In this document: in pieces, positions 1 to 6,533 of the stretch
Layout of the letters: the number at the start of each line of letters is the position of its first letter
Numbering within the stretch: position 1 is the first letter of the stretch
The notes under the pieces: generated by a model
The model's database searches: none
Seen by the model: only the letters and a program-made list of their open reading frames with translations
Told to the model about the DNA's origin: nothing
Assembly: GCA_039934635.1 (NCBI GenBank)
Contig: JBDTLT010000059.1
Location: 1 to 25,475 of the forward strand
DNA length: 25,475 bases
Direction of reading: 5' to 3'
Source of the DNA: DATLFA01 sp039934635
Lineage (GTDB): Bacteria > Actinomycetota > Acidimicrobiia > Acidimicrobiales > WLNW01
Program-made: the position numbers and the translations under genes

Positions 1-517
1 ACGGAACAAATGCGCCGTCGTCTCCCAGGACATCGAGCGCGCCGCGGCCCATGCGGGTCATGATTCGCATCGACGCCGCGACATACGCGGAGTCGGTGAG
101 CTCGACACCGATGTGGGCAATGTGCGACCCGAGAGGCCCCATCGAGAACGGCACCACATACATCGTGCGGCCCCGCATCGCGCCGCGGTAGATGTCGAGC
201 ATCTCGGCCCGCATCTCTGCGGGGTCGCGCCAGTTGTTCGTCGGCCCGGCGTCTTGCGGGTGTTGCGAGCAGATGAAGGTGCGGTCCTCGACGCGGGCGA
301 CGTCGCCGGGGTCCGAACGTGCGAGGAAGCTGTTTGGCCGCTTTGCAGGGTCGAGGGGAATGAACGTTCCGGCTGCGACCAGGCGCTGACACAACGACTC
401 GTACTCGGAGTCGGAACCATCGCACCATTCGACGGCGTCGGGTTGAAGGATCGCGGTCCAGTGTTCGACCCAGTCGAGGAGACGACGGTGCGTGGTCTGC
501 GGCGCAGTTGTGGTCAT
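1..517 (-). CDS. pckG: Phosphoenolpyruvate carboxykinase (GTP), N-terminal part, cut by the window edge
   Basis: The first 172 residues of a GTP-dependent PEP carboxykinase are present; the rest lies beyond base 1. The family converts oxaloacetate and GTP to PEP and CO2 in the cytosol, for gluconeogenesis. Visible family signatures are SFLARSDPGDVARVEDRTF (substrate-binding arginine region), NNWRDPAEM, and RGRTMYVVPFSMGPLGS. They follow one another at the spacing expected near the N-terminus of the roughly 600-residue family. The ATG at 517 has a GGGAG ribosome site about 10 bases upstream and fits the usual family N-terminus. The frame is open to the window edge without a stop. It follows the SulP gene on the same strand after a 38-base gap, so co-transcription is possible but no functional link is obvious. 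The family assignment is firm; the nucleotide-binding and catalytic C-terminal half cannot be checked here. Confidence 0.93.
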   Translation of the reverse strand, partial: MTTTAPQTTHRRLLDWVEHWTAILQPDAVEWCDGSDSEYESLCQRLVAAGTFIPLDPAKRPNSFLARSDPGDVARVEDRTFICSQHPQDAGPTNNWRDPAEMRAEMLDIYRGAMRGRTMYVVPFSMGPLGSHIAHIGVELTDSAYVAASMRIMTRMGRGALDVLGDDGAFVP

Positions 518-555
518 TGGTGCGGTACTCCCATTCTGAGTAATCAACGGGTGGG

Positions 556-2367
556 CTAAACGGTTTGACGGCGCCCGCGCGAGACAGGTTCATCTTCGAT
601 GACGGTGCTTTCAGACGCCTTTGGATCGTGAGGCGCGCGGGCAACGTGTTGATGCGCGTGCGCGATGGCATCGTCGAGGTTGCCGAAGAGGTGGTTCTCG
701 TGTGCCAGCCGCTCGAGGGCACCGACGGTACGCAACAACTTCAGGTGTTCGGGGCGAGGCCCTTTGATCAACACGGTTATACCGCGCCGTTCGAGCTCGG
801 CGACGATGTCGCCGAGTGCCTGGGCGCCGGTCGCGTCGAGCATCTGCAGTTGCGGCAGCCGCAGGATCACGACTCTCACGTCGCCCACCGAGGTGATCTC
901 GGTCAAGAAGCGTTGCGCGGCCCCGAAGAACAACGCTCCATCGAGTCGGTAGGTGAGGATGCGTTGCGACAACAACGCGGCTTCGGCGTCGGTGGTCATT
1001 TCACTCGAACCATCGCCGGTGGCGGGGACCGGTTCGGCCACCGCCGCGGCCGTACGCGCCACGGCACGTAATGCCAGGATCGCAGCAACCGCCACACCGA
1101 TTTCCACCGCAAGGATCAGATCGAAGATCACCGTCGCGGCAGCAGTGAGTACGAGGACAGCGGCGTCGGACCGCGTCGACCGAAGAACCATGCGGACGTT
1201 GTGAAACTCGACCATCCGCATCGCAGTAACCATCAAGACACCGGCGAGCGCGGCGAGCGGGATCTTCGCGACGAGCGGCCCGCCGAAGTACACGACAAGC
1301 ACCAAGACGATCGCGTGGACGATCGCCGATACACGAGTGCGGGCGCCAGTGCGCACATTGACGGCGGTGCGGGCGATGGCGCCGGTTGCCGGCATACCAC
1401 CGAACAGAGGTGACGCCAGGTTCGCGAGACCTTGACCGAACAACTCCCGGTCGGGGTTATGGCGGCCCGTGTCCGCCATGCCGTCGGCGACCTTGGCCGA
1501 CAGCAGACTCTCCAACGCAGCGAGCAGCGCGATCGCGAACGCGGCCGAGAACAGCTCACTGACTCGGTCATAGGACACCGCGGGAAAGGATGGCGCCGGC
1601 AACGAGCCGGGTAGCTTTCCGATTCTCGATACGGACAGGTCACCGACCTGCGCGACAACGGTCGCGATTGCGACCGCAAGGAGCGACGCGGGCAGCGCTC
1701 GATGCAGTCGCGGCACGATGATCATGACAGCGGCCACGAGCACAACGAGGCCGAGCGCGGCGAGCGTTCCGTGGCTGAAGGCGTCGCGCAACGCCTTGGC
1801 CGCGACGACTGCGGTGTTTTCGCCGTCGGGTTTCGTAACGCCGAGCGCCGAGGGCACTTGCTGCAAGAAGATGATGATCGCAATGCCGACGGTGAAGCCT
1901 TCGATCACCGGCCAGGGTATGTAGGCGAGATAACGACCGACGTGTGCGAACGCGGCGACCACCACCATGACGCCCGCCATGAGACCGACGAGATACACCG
2001 CATCGACCCCGTAACGGTGGACGAGTGGAACCAGAACTACGGTCATCGCACCGGTCGGACCGGAGACCTGCACGTTGGAGCCACCGAAGACCGCGGCCAC
2101 GAGGCCCGCAACGATCGCCGTCATCAACCCGGCCTCAGCGCCGAGCCCGGTGGTGATCCCGAACGCGAGTGCCAGCGGCAGCGCCACCACCCCGACCGTC
2201 AGGCCGGCGACGATGTCGCCTCGCCACGACCGCGAGAGACCGGCGTAGTCCGAGCGGCGCGGCAACAGCCGGATGAGCGAGGCCAACGCGGCCCGCAGCC
2301 ATCGCGTCACCTGTGGTTGAGGGTCCCCGGAGAGATCCTTGCCGCTGTCCGCGGTCGCAGCGGTCAC
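556..2367 (-). CDS. SulP/SLC26 family anion transporter with C-terminal STAS domain
   Basis: This is a 603-residue SulP-type permease. Residues about 45-440 are a string of hydrophobic segments, including the SulP signatures AGLTVGVVALPLALAFG and GSNVQVSGPTGAMTVV. Residues about 465-585 form a STAS domain with VVILRLPQLQMLDATGAQAL, the usual phosphate-accepting Asp/Thr loop context. SulP proteins move sulfate, bicarbonate or other anions across the inner membrane; the sequence does not settle which. There is no fused or adjacent carbonic anhydrase, which would have favoured bicarbonate. The ATG overlaps the stop of the upstream ArsR gene (ATGA), so the two are translationally coupled. Expression is therefore probably controlled by that repressor through the inverted repeat in front of it. 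The length is normal and no defect is seen. Confidence 0.95.
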   Translation of the reverse strand: MTAATADSGKDLSGDPQPQVTRWLRAALASLIRLLPRRSDYAGLSRSWRGDIVAGLTVGVVALPLALAFGITTGLGAEAGLMTAIVAGLVAAVFGGSNVQVSGPTGAMTVVLVPLVHRYGVDAVYLVGLMAGVMVVVAAFAHVGRYLAYIPWPVIEGFTVGIAIIIFLQQVPSALGVTKPDGENTAVVAAKALRDAFSHGTLAALGLVVLVAAVMIIVPRLHRALPASLLAVAIATVVAQVGDLSVSRIGKLPGSLPAPSFPAVSYDRVSELFSAAFAIALLAALESLLSAKVADGMADTGRHNPDRELFGQGLANLASPLFGGMPATGAIARTAVNVRTGARTRVSAIVHAIVLVLVVYFGGPLVAKIPLAALAGVLMVTAMRMVEFHNVRMVLRSTRSDAAVLVLTAAATVIFDLILAVEIGVAVAAILALRAVARTAAAVAEPVPATGDGSSEMTTDAEAALLSQRILTYRLDGALFFGAAQRFLTEITSVGDVRVVILRLPQLQMLDATGAQALGDIVAELERRGITVLIKGPRPEHLKLLRTVGALERLAHENHLFGNLDDAIAHAHQHVARAPHDPKASESTVIEDEPVSRGRRQTV

Positions 2368-2729
2368 TCGCCTTCCCCCATTTCCGCGCGAAGGTCGGCC
2401 AGCAACCCTTCGGTGTTCGACAACGATCTGATCAAGACTCGCTTGGCGGCCCCGAGCAGTTCGATCAACTGCGGATCGACCACCGAATAGAACACCTGCG
2501 AGCCGTCCTTTCTCGCGGTGACCAGGCCCGAACGGCGCAGGATCCCGAGTTGTTGCGACAGATAGGACGACTCGATCCCAACCAAGGGTTGTATCTCGCC
2601 CACCGCGAGTTCGCGTTCGGCGAGCAACTCGAGCGTGCGGATACGCGCGGGGTGCGCAAGCGCTCGGAACAAGTCGGCCTTCGCCTCGGAGATCGGACGG
2701 CCGATGGTCGAGCCTGCGGAGTCGTTCAT
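2364..2729 (-). CDS. ArsR/SmtB-family winged-helix repressor (ArsR-1) coupled to SulP
   Basis: This is a 121-residue ArsR-type DNA-binding protein. Hallmarks are the helix with LFRALAHPARIRTLELL (residues about 20-36), the recognition helix SSYLSQQLGILRRSGLV, and the beta-wing KDGSQVFYSVVDP. It has no cysteine at all, and its only histidine is the structural one in AHPARIR. The classical alpha3 metal site (ELCVCDL type) and other known Cys sites are therefore absent, so the signal is probably not As, Cd or Pb through thiolates. Two ATGs stand in tandem (2732 and 2729). The ribosome site AAAGGTGAG lies only 2 bases before the first but 5 before the second, so 2729 is preferred. The gene overlaps SulP by ATGA and has a 30-base inverted repeat just upstream. 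It is roughly half identical over about 95 residues to ArsR-2 at 4668-5045, so the two are paralogues. Confidence 0.93.
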   Translation of the reverse strand: MNDSAGSTIGRPISEAKADLFRALAHPARIRTLELLAERELAVGEIQPLVGIESSYLSQQLGILRRSGLVTARKDGSQVFYSVVDPQLIELLGAAKRVLIRSLSNTEGLLADLRAEMGEGE

Positions 2730-2740
2730 CATCTCACCTT

Positions 2741-2770
2741 TATGACTAACTACATAACAACTTCGTCATA
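2741..2770. promoter_or_regulatory. Inverted repeat TATGAC-N18-GTCATA, probable ArsR-1 operator
   Basis: A perfect 6-base inverted repeat (TATGAC at 2741-2746, GTCATA at 2765-2770) sits in an AT-rich island in an otherwise GC-rich window, 11 to 41 bases before the ArsR-1 start. The position and geometry fit an autoregulatory ArsR operator overlapping the arsR-sulP promoter. Repressor identity is inferred from position only. Confidence 0.55.
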
Positions 2771-3007
2771 TTATAACTCGATCATAGTACCATCCTGCAG
2801 ACCGCCCGCGACGCGAGATGGCTCGGCAACTCGGTCCAGCCACTCCGCGAGTTGCCGCCTGCGGAGGCGTTCGATCGCCCGGAGCTGACCGGCGGCGTAG
2901 GCAGAGGCCGCGCCCTCGAGACAAAGCTCCCGCGCAATCGCGCCGAACGATCGACCATCGGCCCGCAGAGCCAGCACGCGCCTGTCCTGTACGAAATCGA
3001 TACTCAT
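2771..3007 (-). CDS. Small 78-aa protein with helix-turn-helix-like N-terminal half, function unknown
   Basis: This short ORF encodes 78 residues. It begins MSIDFVQDRRVLALRADG, then has SFGAIARELCLEGAASAYA, which resembles a sigma-4/resolvase-like helix-turn-helix, followed by a basic helix with IERLRRRQLAEWLDRV. The ATG at 3007 is preceded by GGTTGAGGTTGTG, a modest ribosome site. It lies 38 bases after the DUF2795-like gene on the same strand, so the two probably share a transcript. Its last codons and TAA stop run into the AT-rich island that carries the ArsR-1 operator. I do not recognise a characterised homologue. A small DNA-binding or DNA-associated protein is the best guess from the helix pattern, but it could equally be a helical adaptor. 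The longer frame extending to 3691 is antisense to the LysR gene and was not used. Confidence 0.6.
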   Translation of the reverse strand: MSIDFVQDRRVLALRADGRSFGAIARELCLEGAASAYAAGQLRAIERLRRRQLAEWLDRVAEPSRVAGGLQDGTMIEL

Positions 3008-3045
3008 CACAACCTCAACCTTGAATGGACTTACCGAACCGAGGC

Positions 3046-3249
3046 TCAGGGCTCGATGGGGATGCCCGGCAGACACGGCCAAAGGTCGCGGAGGCCGCCG
3101 TACTTCTGGTCGGGAAGGCGGTCGATCGCCTGCATGACGGCGTCGCGGGCGCCGAGGGCGCGCGCGGCGTCGAGTAGGTCGGCTTTGCTCCGCAACGGCC
3201 CGTCGAACCGGCTGCGCAATACGTCTGCGATCTCGATCCGTGTTGTCAC
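3046..3249 (-). CDS. DUF2795-like small protein
   Basis: This is a 67-residue protein matching the DUF2795 pattern: an N-terminal helix (IADVLRSRFDGP), then KADLLDAARALGARDAVMQAIDRLPDQKYGGLRDL. It has the typical LP..(K/E)Y..(L/A)DL ending, and the C-terminus is short and proline-rich. DUF2795 proteins are small helical proteins widespread in actinobacteria and have no assigned biochemical role. The start is GTG at 3249, supported by a strong AAGGGG ribosome site 5 bases upstream. It is transcribed divergently from the LysR gene across a 77-base gap containing a palindrome, and it is followed by the 78-aa gene. The assignment rests on pattern memory rather than a profile search. Confidence 0.72.
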   Translation of the reverse strand: MTTRIEIADVLRSRFDGPLRSKADLLDAARALGARDAVMQAIDRLPDQKYGGLRDLWPCLPGIPIEP

Positions 3250-3270
3250 GGGAACCCCTTGGCTGAGTCA

Positions 3271-3286
3271 ATGATATATTGATCAT
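3271..3286. promoter_or_regulatory. AT-rich palindrome ATGAT-N6-ATCAT in the LysR/DUF2795 divergent promoter
   Basis: A perfect 5-base inverted repeat (ATGAT, ATCAT) with a 6-base ATATTG spacer lies between the divergent starts at 3249 and 3327. LysR regulators usually bind such a shared intergenic site to control themselves and the divergent gene. An ArsR-type or -10 element is also possible here, since the AT-rich stretch would serve as a promoter for the minus-strand gene. Confidence 0.45.
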
Positions 3287-3326
3287 ATAAGCATGTTGTT
3301 GTGGCGTAGTAGCCGTGGAGCGAACT

Positions 3327-4337
3327 ATGGATAAGAATCCGGGTTCGTGGCTGCGAGCCAGGCCAACTGACTCCCTGCTCCCCCACAACGTCAGCGCCGT
3401 CACGCTGAGCCAACTCCGCGTGCTCCTCGCTGTCGAAGAGCAGGCGTCGTTCTCTCGGGCGGCGGAGCATCTCGGCATGGTGCAGTCGAATGTGTCGGCG
3501 CAACTTGCGAAACTCGAGACCGCGCTGGGAGTGCATCTCGTCGACCGCCACGCAGGGTGCCTCACGCCCGAGGGCCGCGTCGCGGCCCGCCACGCGCGGC
3601 GTGTCGGCGCGGAACTGCATGCATTGGATTCGGATCTCGCCAACCTTCGCGGCGAGATCGACGGCGTGGTCCGCATCGGATTGATTGCCACGGCCGCACT
3701 CTGGGTGACCCCGCTGCTTCTTCACGCGGCCCAGCGCGGTTATCCCGCGGTGCGGGTCATCGTCGAAGAAGGAACGTCGGTCGGGCTCGTCGACCGACTC
3801 GTTGACGCGCACATCGACCTTGCCGTCATTGATGGCTCAGCCGTGCGAAGCGATGTGATCTTCGAGGCGTTGTTCGAGGAGGAGCTGATCGCCGCGATAC
3901 CGACTTCGGCCCACCAGCCGTCGGACTACTTCATCGGGCTGGGGGAGCTGGCCGAGTATCCGCTGATTCTGCCCGCCCCGCACACCGCGTATCGAGAAGC
4001 GCTCGACGACGCCGCCCGCTCATCGAGCGTGACTTTGCGGCCTATTGCCGAAGTCGACGGGGTTCGTCTCATCGCAGCGCTCGTAGCCGATGGTCACGGA
4101 GCCGCAATCCTGCCTGCGACTGCCGTACACGGGTGGCCGGACGGTCTGTGTTACTTGCGCAGCATCCGTGGCTTGCCGCCACGCGCCATCGGCGTCGCCC
4201 GACCAACAATCGCCGCCGGGCATGCAGCCATTCGCGCCGTCAACGCACTACTTGGCGAACTGATCGCCACAGAGCTCGCAGCGACCAACGGCCTCCGCCC
4301 GCCGCCCGACGGCGTCACATCATCACTCGCGTCATAG
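3327..4337 (+). CDS. LysR-family transcriptional regulator
   Basis: This is a 336-residue LysR-type regulator. The N-terminal winged helix spans residues about 26-85, with LSQLRVLLAVEEQASFSRAA, SNVSAQLAKLETALGVHLVDR and LTPEGR, all canonical. Residues about 105-315 form the periplasmic-binding-protein-like effector domain (VVRIGLIATAALWVTP, HIDLAVIDG, LILPAPHTAYREAL). The ATG at 3327 has a GGAG ribosome site 6 bases upstream. A GTG at 3315 is in frame but overlaps that site, so the shorter form is preferred. It is divergent from the DUF2795 gene, its likely target along with itself, and converges on the 109-aa gene with only 4 bases between stops. The effector cannot be read from the sequence. 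Nearness to SulP invites a sulfur or anion role, but that is inference. Confidence 0.92.
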   Translation: MDKNPGSWLRARPTDSLLPHNVSAVTLSQLRVLLAVEEQASFSRAAEHLGMVQSNVSAQLAKLETALGVHLVDRHAGCLTPEGRVAARHARRVGAELHALDSDLANLRGEIDGVVRIGLIATAALWVTPLLLHAAQRGYPAVRVIVEEGTSVGLVDRLVDAHIDLAVIDGSAVRSDVIFEALFEEELIAAIPTSAHQPSDYFIGLGELAEYPLILPAPHTAYREALDDAARSSSVTLRPIAEVDGVRLIAALVADGHGAAILPATAVHGWPDGLCYLRSIRGLPPRAIGVARPTIAAGHAAIRAVNALLGELIATELAATNGLRPPPDGVTSSLAS

Positions 4338-4341
4338 GGCT

Positions 4342-4671
4342 TCATCGCACGACAGACCGCCAGGGTTCGACCCAGGGAGCAACAAGCAGGCCCTCGGTCG
4401 GGTTGCACGCAACTGGAGTCCGATGTCCGTCGCGATAGATCGTGGCCTCTCGTAGCTCGGCGCCCAAGTGTTGGCGAAGCACGTCGACAATGCGATACCC
4501 ATCGGCGTCGTCGACAAGATCGATGATCACGCGGGCGCCCCCTTGCTTCACACGTACATAGTGATAGTGGACGCCGACGTCGTCGAGCACGAGATCGAGG
4601 CACACCGCTGCGTCGGGGCCGACCACAATGCCCAGCCGTGAACCAGTTAACGAATCTTCAATAGCCGTCAT
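4342..4671 (-). CDS. Hypothetical 109-aa protein coupled to ArsR-2
   Basis: This is a soluble-looking 109-residue protein of no family I recognise. It has an alternating strand pattern (RLGIVVGPDAAVCLDLVL, VHYHYVRVKQGGARVIIDLV), a helix around DGYRIVDVLRQHLGAELREA, and a conserved-looking end at LLVAPWVEPW. There is no signal peptide or membrane segment. Its ATG overlaps the ArsR-2 stop (ATGA), so it is the translationally coupled partner of that repressor. This is the position that SulP holds behind ArsR-1. It may be the repressor's regulated output or a ligand-handling partner. Two cysteines and several histidines occur, but no clear metal motif. Function is unknown. Confidence 0.75.
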   Translation of the reverse strand: MTAIEDSLTGSRLGIVVGPDAAVCLDLVLDDVGVHYHYVRVKQGGARVIIDLVDDADGYRIVDVLRQHLGAELREATIYRDGHRTPVACNPTEGLLVAPWVEPWRSVVR

Positions 4672-5045
4672 CCGACACTGGGGGGAACGTCTGCCCCCAC
4701 ACCGGCGGACGGACGGAAATCCACCAACGCCAACTCGGCCAGCAAATCATCGCTTTCGGCCAGCGATGCCGAAATGATCGCCTTTGCGGTCTCGAGCAAA
4801 TGAAAGATCCGCGGATCGACGACCGAGTACAGCACCCGAGCGCCATCCTTGTGCGACCGAATCACGTTCGCCCGCCGTAGCACCGCGAGCTGTTGCGACA
4901 GATGCGACTGCTCGAGGCCAACCTCACCGAGCAACTCACCAACAGTACGTTCACCGTCGCGGAGCAACTCGAGGACGCGAATGCGCGCAGGATGACCCAA
5001 CGTCTTGAAGAACTCGGCCTTGACTTGATACACGGGACGACTCAT
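4668..5045 (-). CDS. ArsR/SmtB-family winged-helix repressor (ArsR-2)
   Basis: This is a 125-residue ArsR-type regulator. It shows FFKTLGHPARIRVLELL (residues about 12-28), the recognition helix SHLSQQLAVLRRANVI, and the wing KDGARVLYSVVDPRIF. It has no cysteine and only scattered histidines, so no thiolate metal site is visible. It closely resembles ArsR-1 (2364-2729), including the spacing of all helices and a similar acidic tail helix (SLAESDDLLAELAL). The start was set at 5045, giving MSRPVYQVKAEFF, because the family N-terminus begins there and GAGGGG lies 9 bases upstream. The frame stays open to 5273, but that extension has a low-complexity, non-family sequence. A 47-aa membrane ORF may precede it in the same transcript, and the 109-aa gene follows by ATGA overlap. 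Confidence 0.92.
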   Translation of the reverse strand: MSRPVYQVKAEFFKTLGHPARIRVLELLRDGERTVGELLGEVGLEQSHLSQQLAVLRRANVIRSHKDGARVLYSVVDPRIFHLLETAKAIISASLAESDDLLAELALVDFRPSAGVGADVPPSVG

Positions 5046-5062
5046 CGCAGGCAGCCCCTCGG

Positions 5063-5206
5063 TCAGCGACGGCGTCGCACTCGGCGCGACGGCACCACCA
5101 GCGGACGCAACCATCGAGACTGCCTCGCCGAGCGTCCCGCCATCCATGCCACAACGGCCAACGGCCCCGTGGCCACTAGCGACAACCAAACCTCGTGGTT
5201 CACCAA
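5063..5206 (-). CDS. Possible 47-aa single-span membrane peptide upstream of ArsR-2
   Basis: This is a short ORF starting at TTG 5206 (or GTG 5203) with a strong AGAGGAG ribosome site 7 (or 10) bases before it. It encodes one hydrophobic segment (VWLSLVATGPLAVVAWMAG, residues about 6-24) followed by a strongly basic tail ending RRVRRRR, which fits an N-out/C-in single-span protein. It ends 17 bases before the ArsR-2 ATG on the same strand, downstream of the inverted repeat at 5284-5309. The ribosome site and hydrophobic pattern are the only support. An overlapping open frame in phase with ArsR-2 covers the same bases. Confidence 0.4.
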   Translation of the reverse strand: MVNHEVWLSLVATGPLAVVAWMAGRSARQSRWLRPLVVPSRRVRRRR

Positions 5207-5283
5207 CTCGGGTCTCCTCTTCAGCGCAACAGACTGTCTCGAAGCTGACGACCCCAATGACGCCAGTCCGCACATTGCCATGT

Positions 5284-5309
5284 CATGACCAGATTATCAT
5301 ATGGCCATG
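5284..5309. promoter_or_regulatory. Inverted repeat CATGACCA-N10-TGGCCATG, probable ArsR-2 operator/promoter
   Basis: The 8-base arms match at 7 of 8 positions (CATGACCA at 5284-5291, TGGCCATG at 5302-5309) around an AT-rich core, GATTATCATA. On the minus strand the core reads TATGATAATC, which contains a good -10-like hexamer. It lies upstream of the 47-aa ORF and ArsR-2, the place expected for the autoregulatory operator of ArsR-2. Confidence 0.5.
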
Positions 5310-5362
5310 CGAATAGGGCTCGCGGTCGGTCTGGAGGCTGGCTGGATGGATGGTGGGGTCGC

Positions 5363-5434
5363 CTGGCTGAGGCCGGGCCCGCGTTCGTCGTTGACGCGAT
5401 TCGCACGCCAGTAGGACGGCGCGGCGGCGCCTCT
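5363..5434 (+). pseudogene. Remnant of a thiolase (acetyl-CoA acetyltransferase) N-terminus
   Basis: Twenty-four codons read LAEAGPAFVVDAIRTPVGRR followed by GGAS. This is the N-terminal signature of the thiolase family ((V/I)VDA(V/I)RTP.GRRGG). After about 5434 the frame loses all resemblance to thiolase and ends at 5530, and no other piece of the enzyme is found nearby in any frame. I read this as a degraded leftover of a thiolase gene, or the scar of a recombination that removed the rest. The surrounding 5310-5578 stretch otherwise holds nothing I can support. Confidence 0.6.
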
Positions 5435-5578
5435 AAACCGAGCCAACCCTCCGACCGGTGGATGGTCACCAATCCGCGCTGCCCCTTTCACTCGCGCGAA
5501 TCAGTTGGCCGAGTCCCCGCTCCCGTTTGATGCTCAGACCCGCACAAGGGACGGCTCATAATCGGTGGCGGTCGGGAT

Positions 5579-5764
5579 TTACGTGAAGATGACGGTGGCG
5601 CCGATGATGATCGCGACGATCACCAACGCGATCAGCGCGCTGCGGAGACTCACGCCGTAGTCCGGCGAGTCGTACTGCTGCTTTCCGTCACGCGGGACTC
5701 TGCTCGACCCCTCGGCACGCAGCCGCGGGTCGCCGCCGCCACCCAGTCCCCCACCTAACGTCAC
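5579..5764 (-). CDS. Small C-tail-anchored membrane protein, 61 aa, function unknown
   Basis: This short ORF encodes a Gly-rich, hydrophilic N-terminal half (residues 1-40) and one C-terminal hydrophobic segment (ALIALVIVAIIIGATVIFT) that ends at the last residue. It therefore resembles a tail-anchored protein. The start is GTG at 5764, with no convincing ribosome site. The clean amphiphilic layout and the AT/C-rich, Ile/Val-heavy tail argue that it is real. It sits alone between the thiolase remnant and a divergent SnoaL-like gene. I do not recognise a family. Confidence 0.5.
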   Translation of the reverse strand: MTLGGGLGGGGDPRLRAEGSSRVPRDGKQQYDSPDYGVSLRSALIALVIVAIIIGATVIFT

Positions 5765-6009
5765 GGCTTGGTTGCCACTTGCGGCGCACGTTCAGCGCTC
5801 CCGTGATCGACCTCGAAGAGTGCTGCCTCGAGATCTACGTCGGAGCCGGCTACTTCTGCGAGCACCGCAATTGCACGCACGAATCCGTGCGCATCACTCG
5901 CGTCGTGTCGCGTCCCACGAACGAGTACAGAGCGCCGGGCAGCGCTTCACTGATACACGAGCCGACGCGAGTTGCACCAACGCGACCTCGACGGCGCAAC
6001 AATGGGGGC

Positions 6010-6408
6010 ATGACCATCATCGACGATGCCCAGGCGCTTGTTCGCGGAATCTACGACCTCGGCTTCAACCAGGGAATCGAAGCGGTGTTCGACGAGTGCT
6101 ACGCGCCCAATTTCGTTCACCACAGCAAGGTCATCCATGACGTTGCGCCAGCCGGCGAGGGCGAGAAGCAGTCGATGATCCGGTTCCGCACGGCGATCCC
6201 CGACGTGCAGTTCGAGATCCTCGAAATGGTCGGCGACGAAACGCGAGTCATCGCGCGCCTACACATCCACGGCCATGCCAAACAGCCATATGGCACAGTG
6301 CCCAAAGGCGCCTACAACGTCCACGCAGTCGCATGGTTCCGCGTCGAGTCGCAAGGTTCACACCTCCACGTGGCGGAGGAGTGGCTCTTCGTAGACGCTG
6401 CTGCCTGA
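6010..6408 (+). CDS. SnoaL-like (NTF2-fold) protein
   Basis: This is a 132-residue protein with the SnoaL/polyketide cyclase-like pattern: an N-terminal helix (AQALVRGIYDLGFNQGIEAVFDECYAPNFVHH), then IRFRTAIPDVQFEILEMV, RVIARLHIHGHA and a C-terminal strand WFRVESQGSHLHVAEEWLFVD. The fold is a small alpha+beta cone used by isomerases, cyclases, hydrolases and non-catalytic ligand binders, so the family alone does not give a reaction. The ATG at 6010 follows an AATGGGGGC ribosome site directly. An open extension upstream to 5779 has no family resemblance and was rejected. It converges on the FMN-reductase-like gene, with 125 bases between the two stops, and has no clear operon partner. Confidence 0.85.
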   Translation: MTIIDDAQALVRGIYDLGFNQGIEAVFDECYAPNFVHHSKVIHDVAPAGEGEKQSMIRFRTAIPDVQFEILEMVGDETRVIARLHIHGHAKQPYGTVPKGAYNVHAVAWFRVESQGSHLHVAEEWLFVDAAA

Positions 6409-6533
6409 GATGTCTCGCGAAGCCCGATGGCAAAACGTGCGCCGCACCCATCGGATGGGACACGCCGCCGGCCAAGACGATCAGGTACACCGTCGGGCGC
6501 CGTGTTCGTTTCGAAGATCGGCAACGCAGGCGA

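Noticed and set aside
3246..3812. 188-codon minus-strand ORF inside the LysR gene
   Set aside because: It is antisense to a clear LysR and reads as low-complexity Arg/Asp-rich shadow sequence.
5045..5273. Long N-terminal extension of ArsR-2 to 5273
   Set aside because: The extension has no family resemblance, while the 5045 ATG matches the ArsR N-terminus and has a ribosome site.
5779..6009. 77-residue upstream extension of the SnoaL-like protein
   Set aside because: No SnoaL member I know has such a head, composition is random, and the ATG at 6010 has an adjacent ribosome site.
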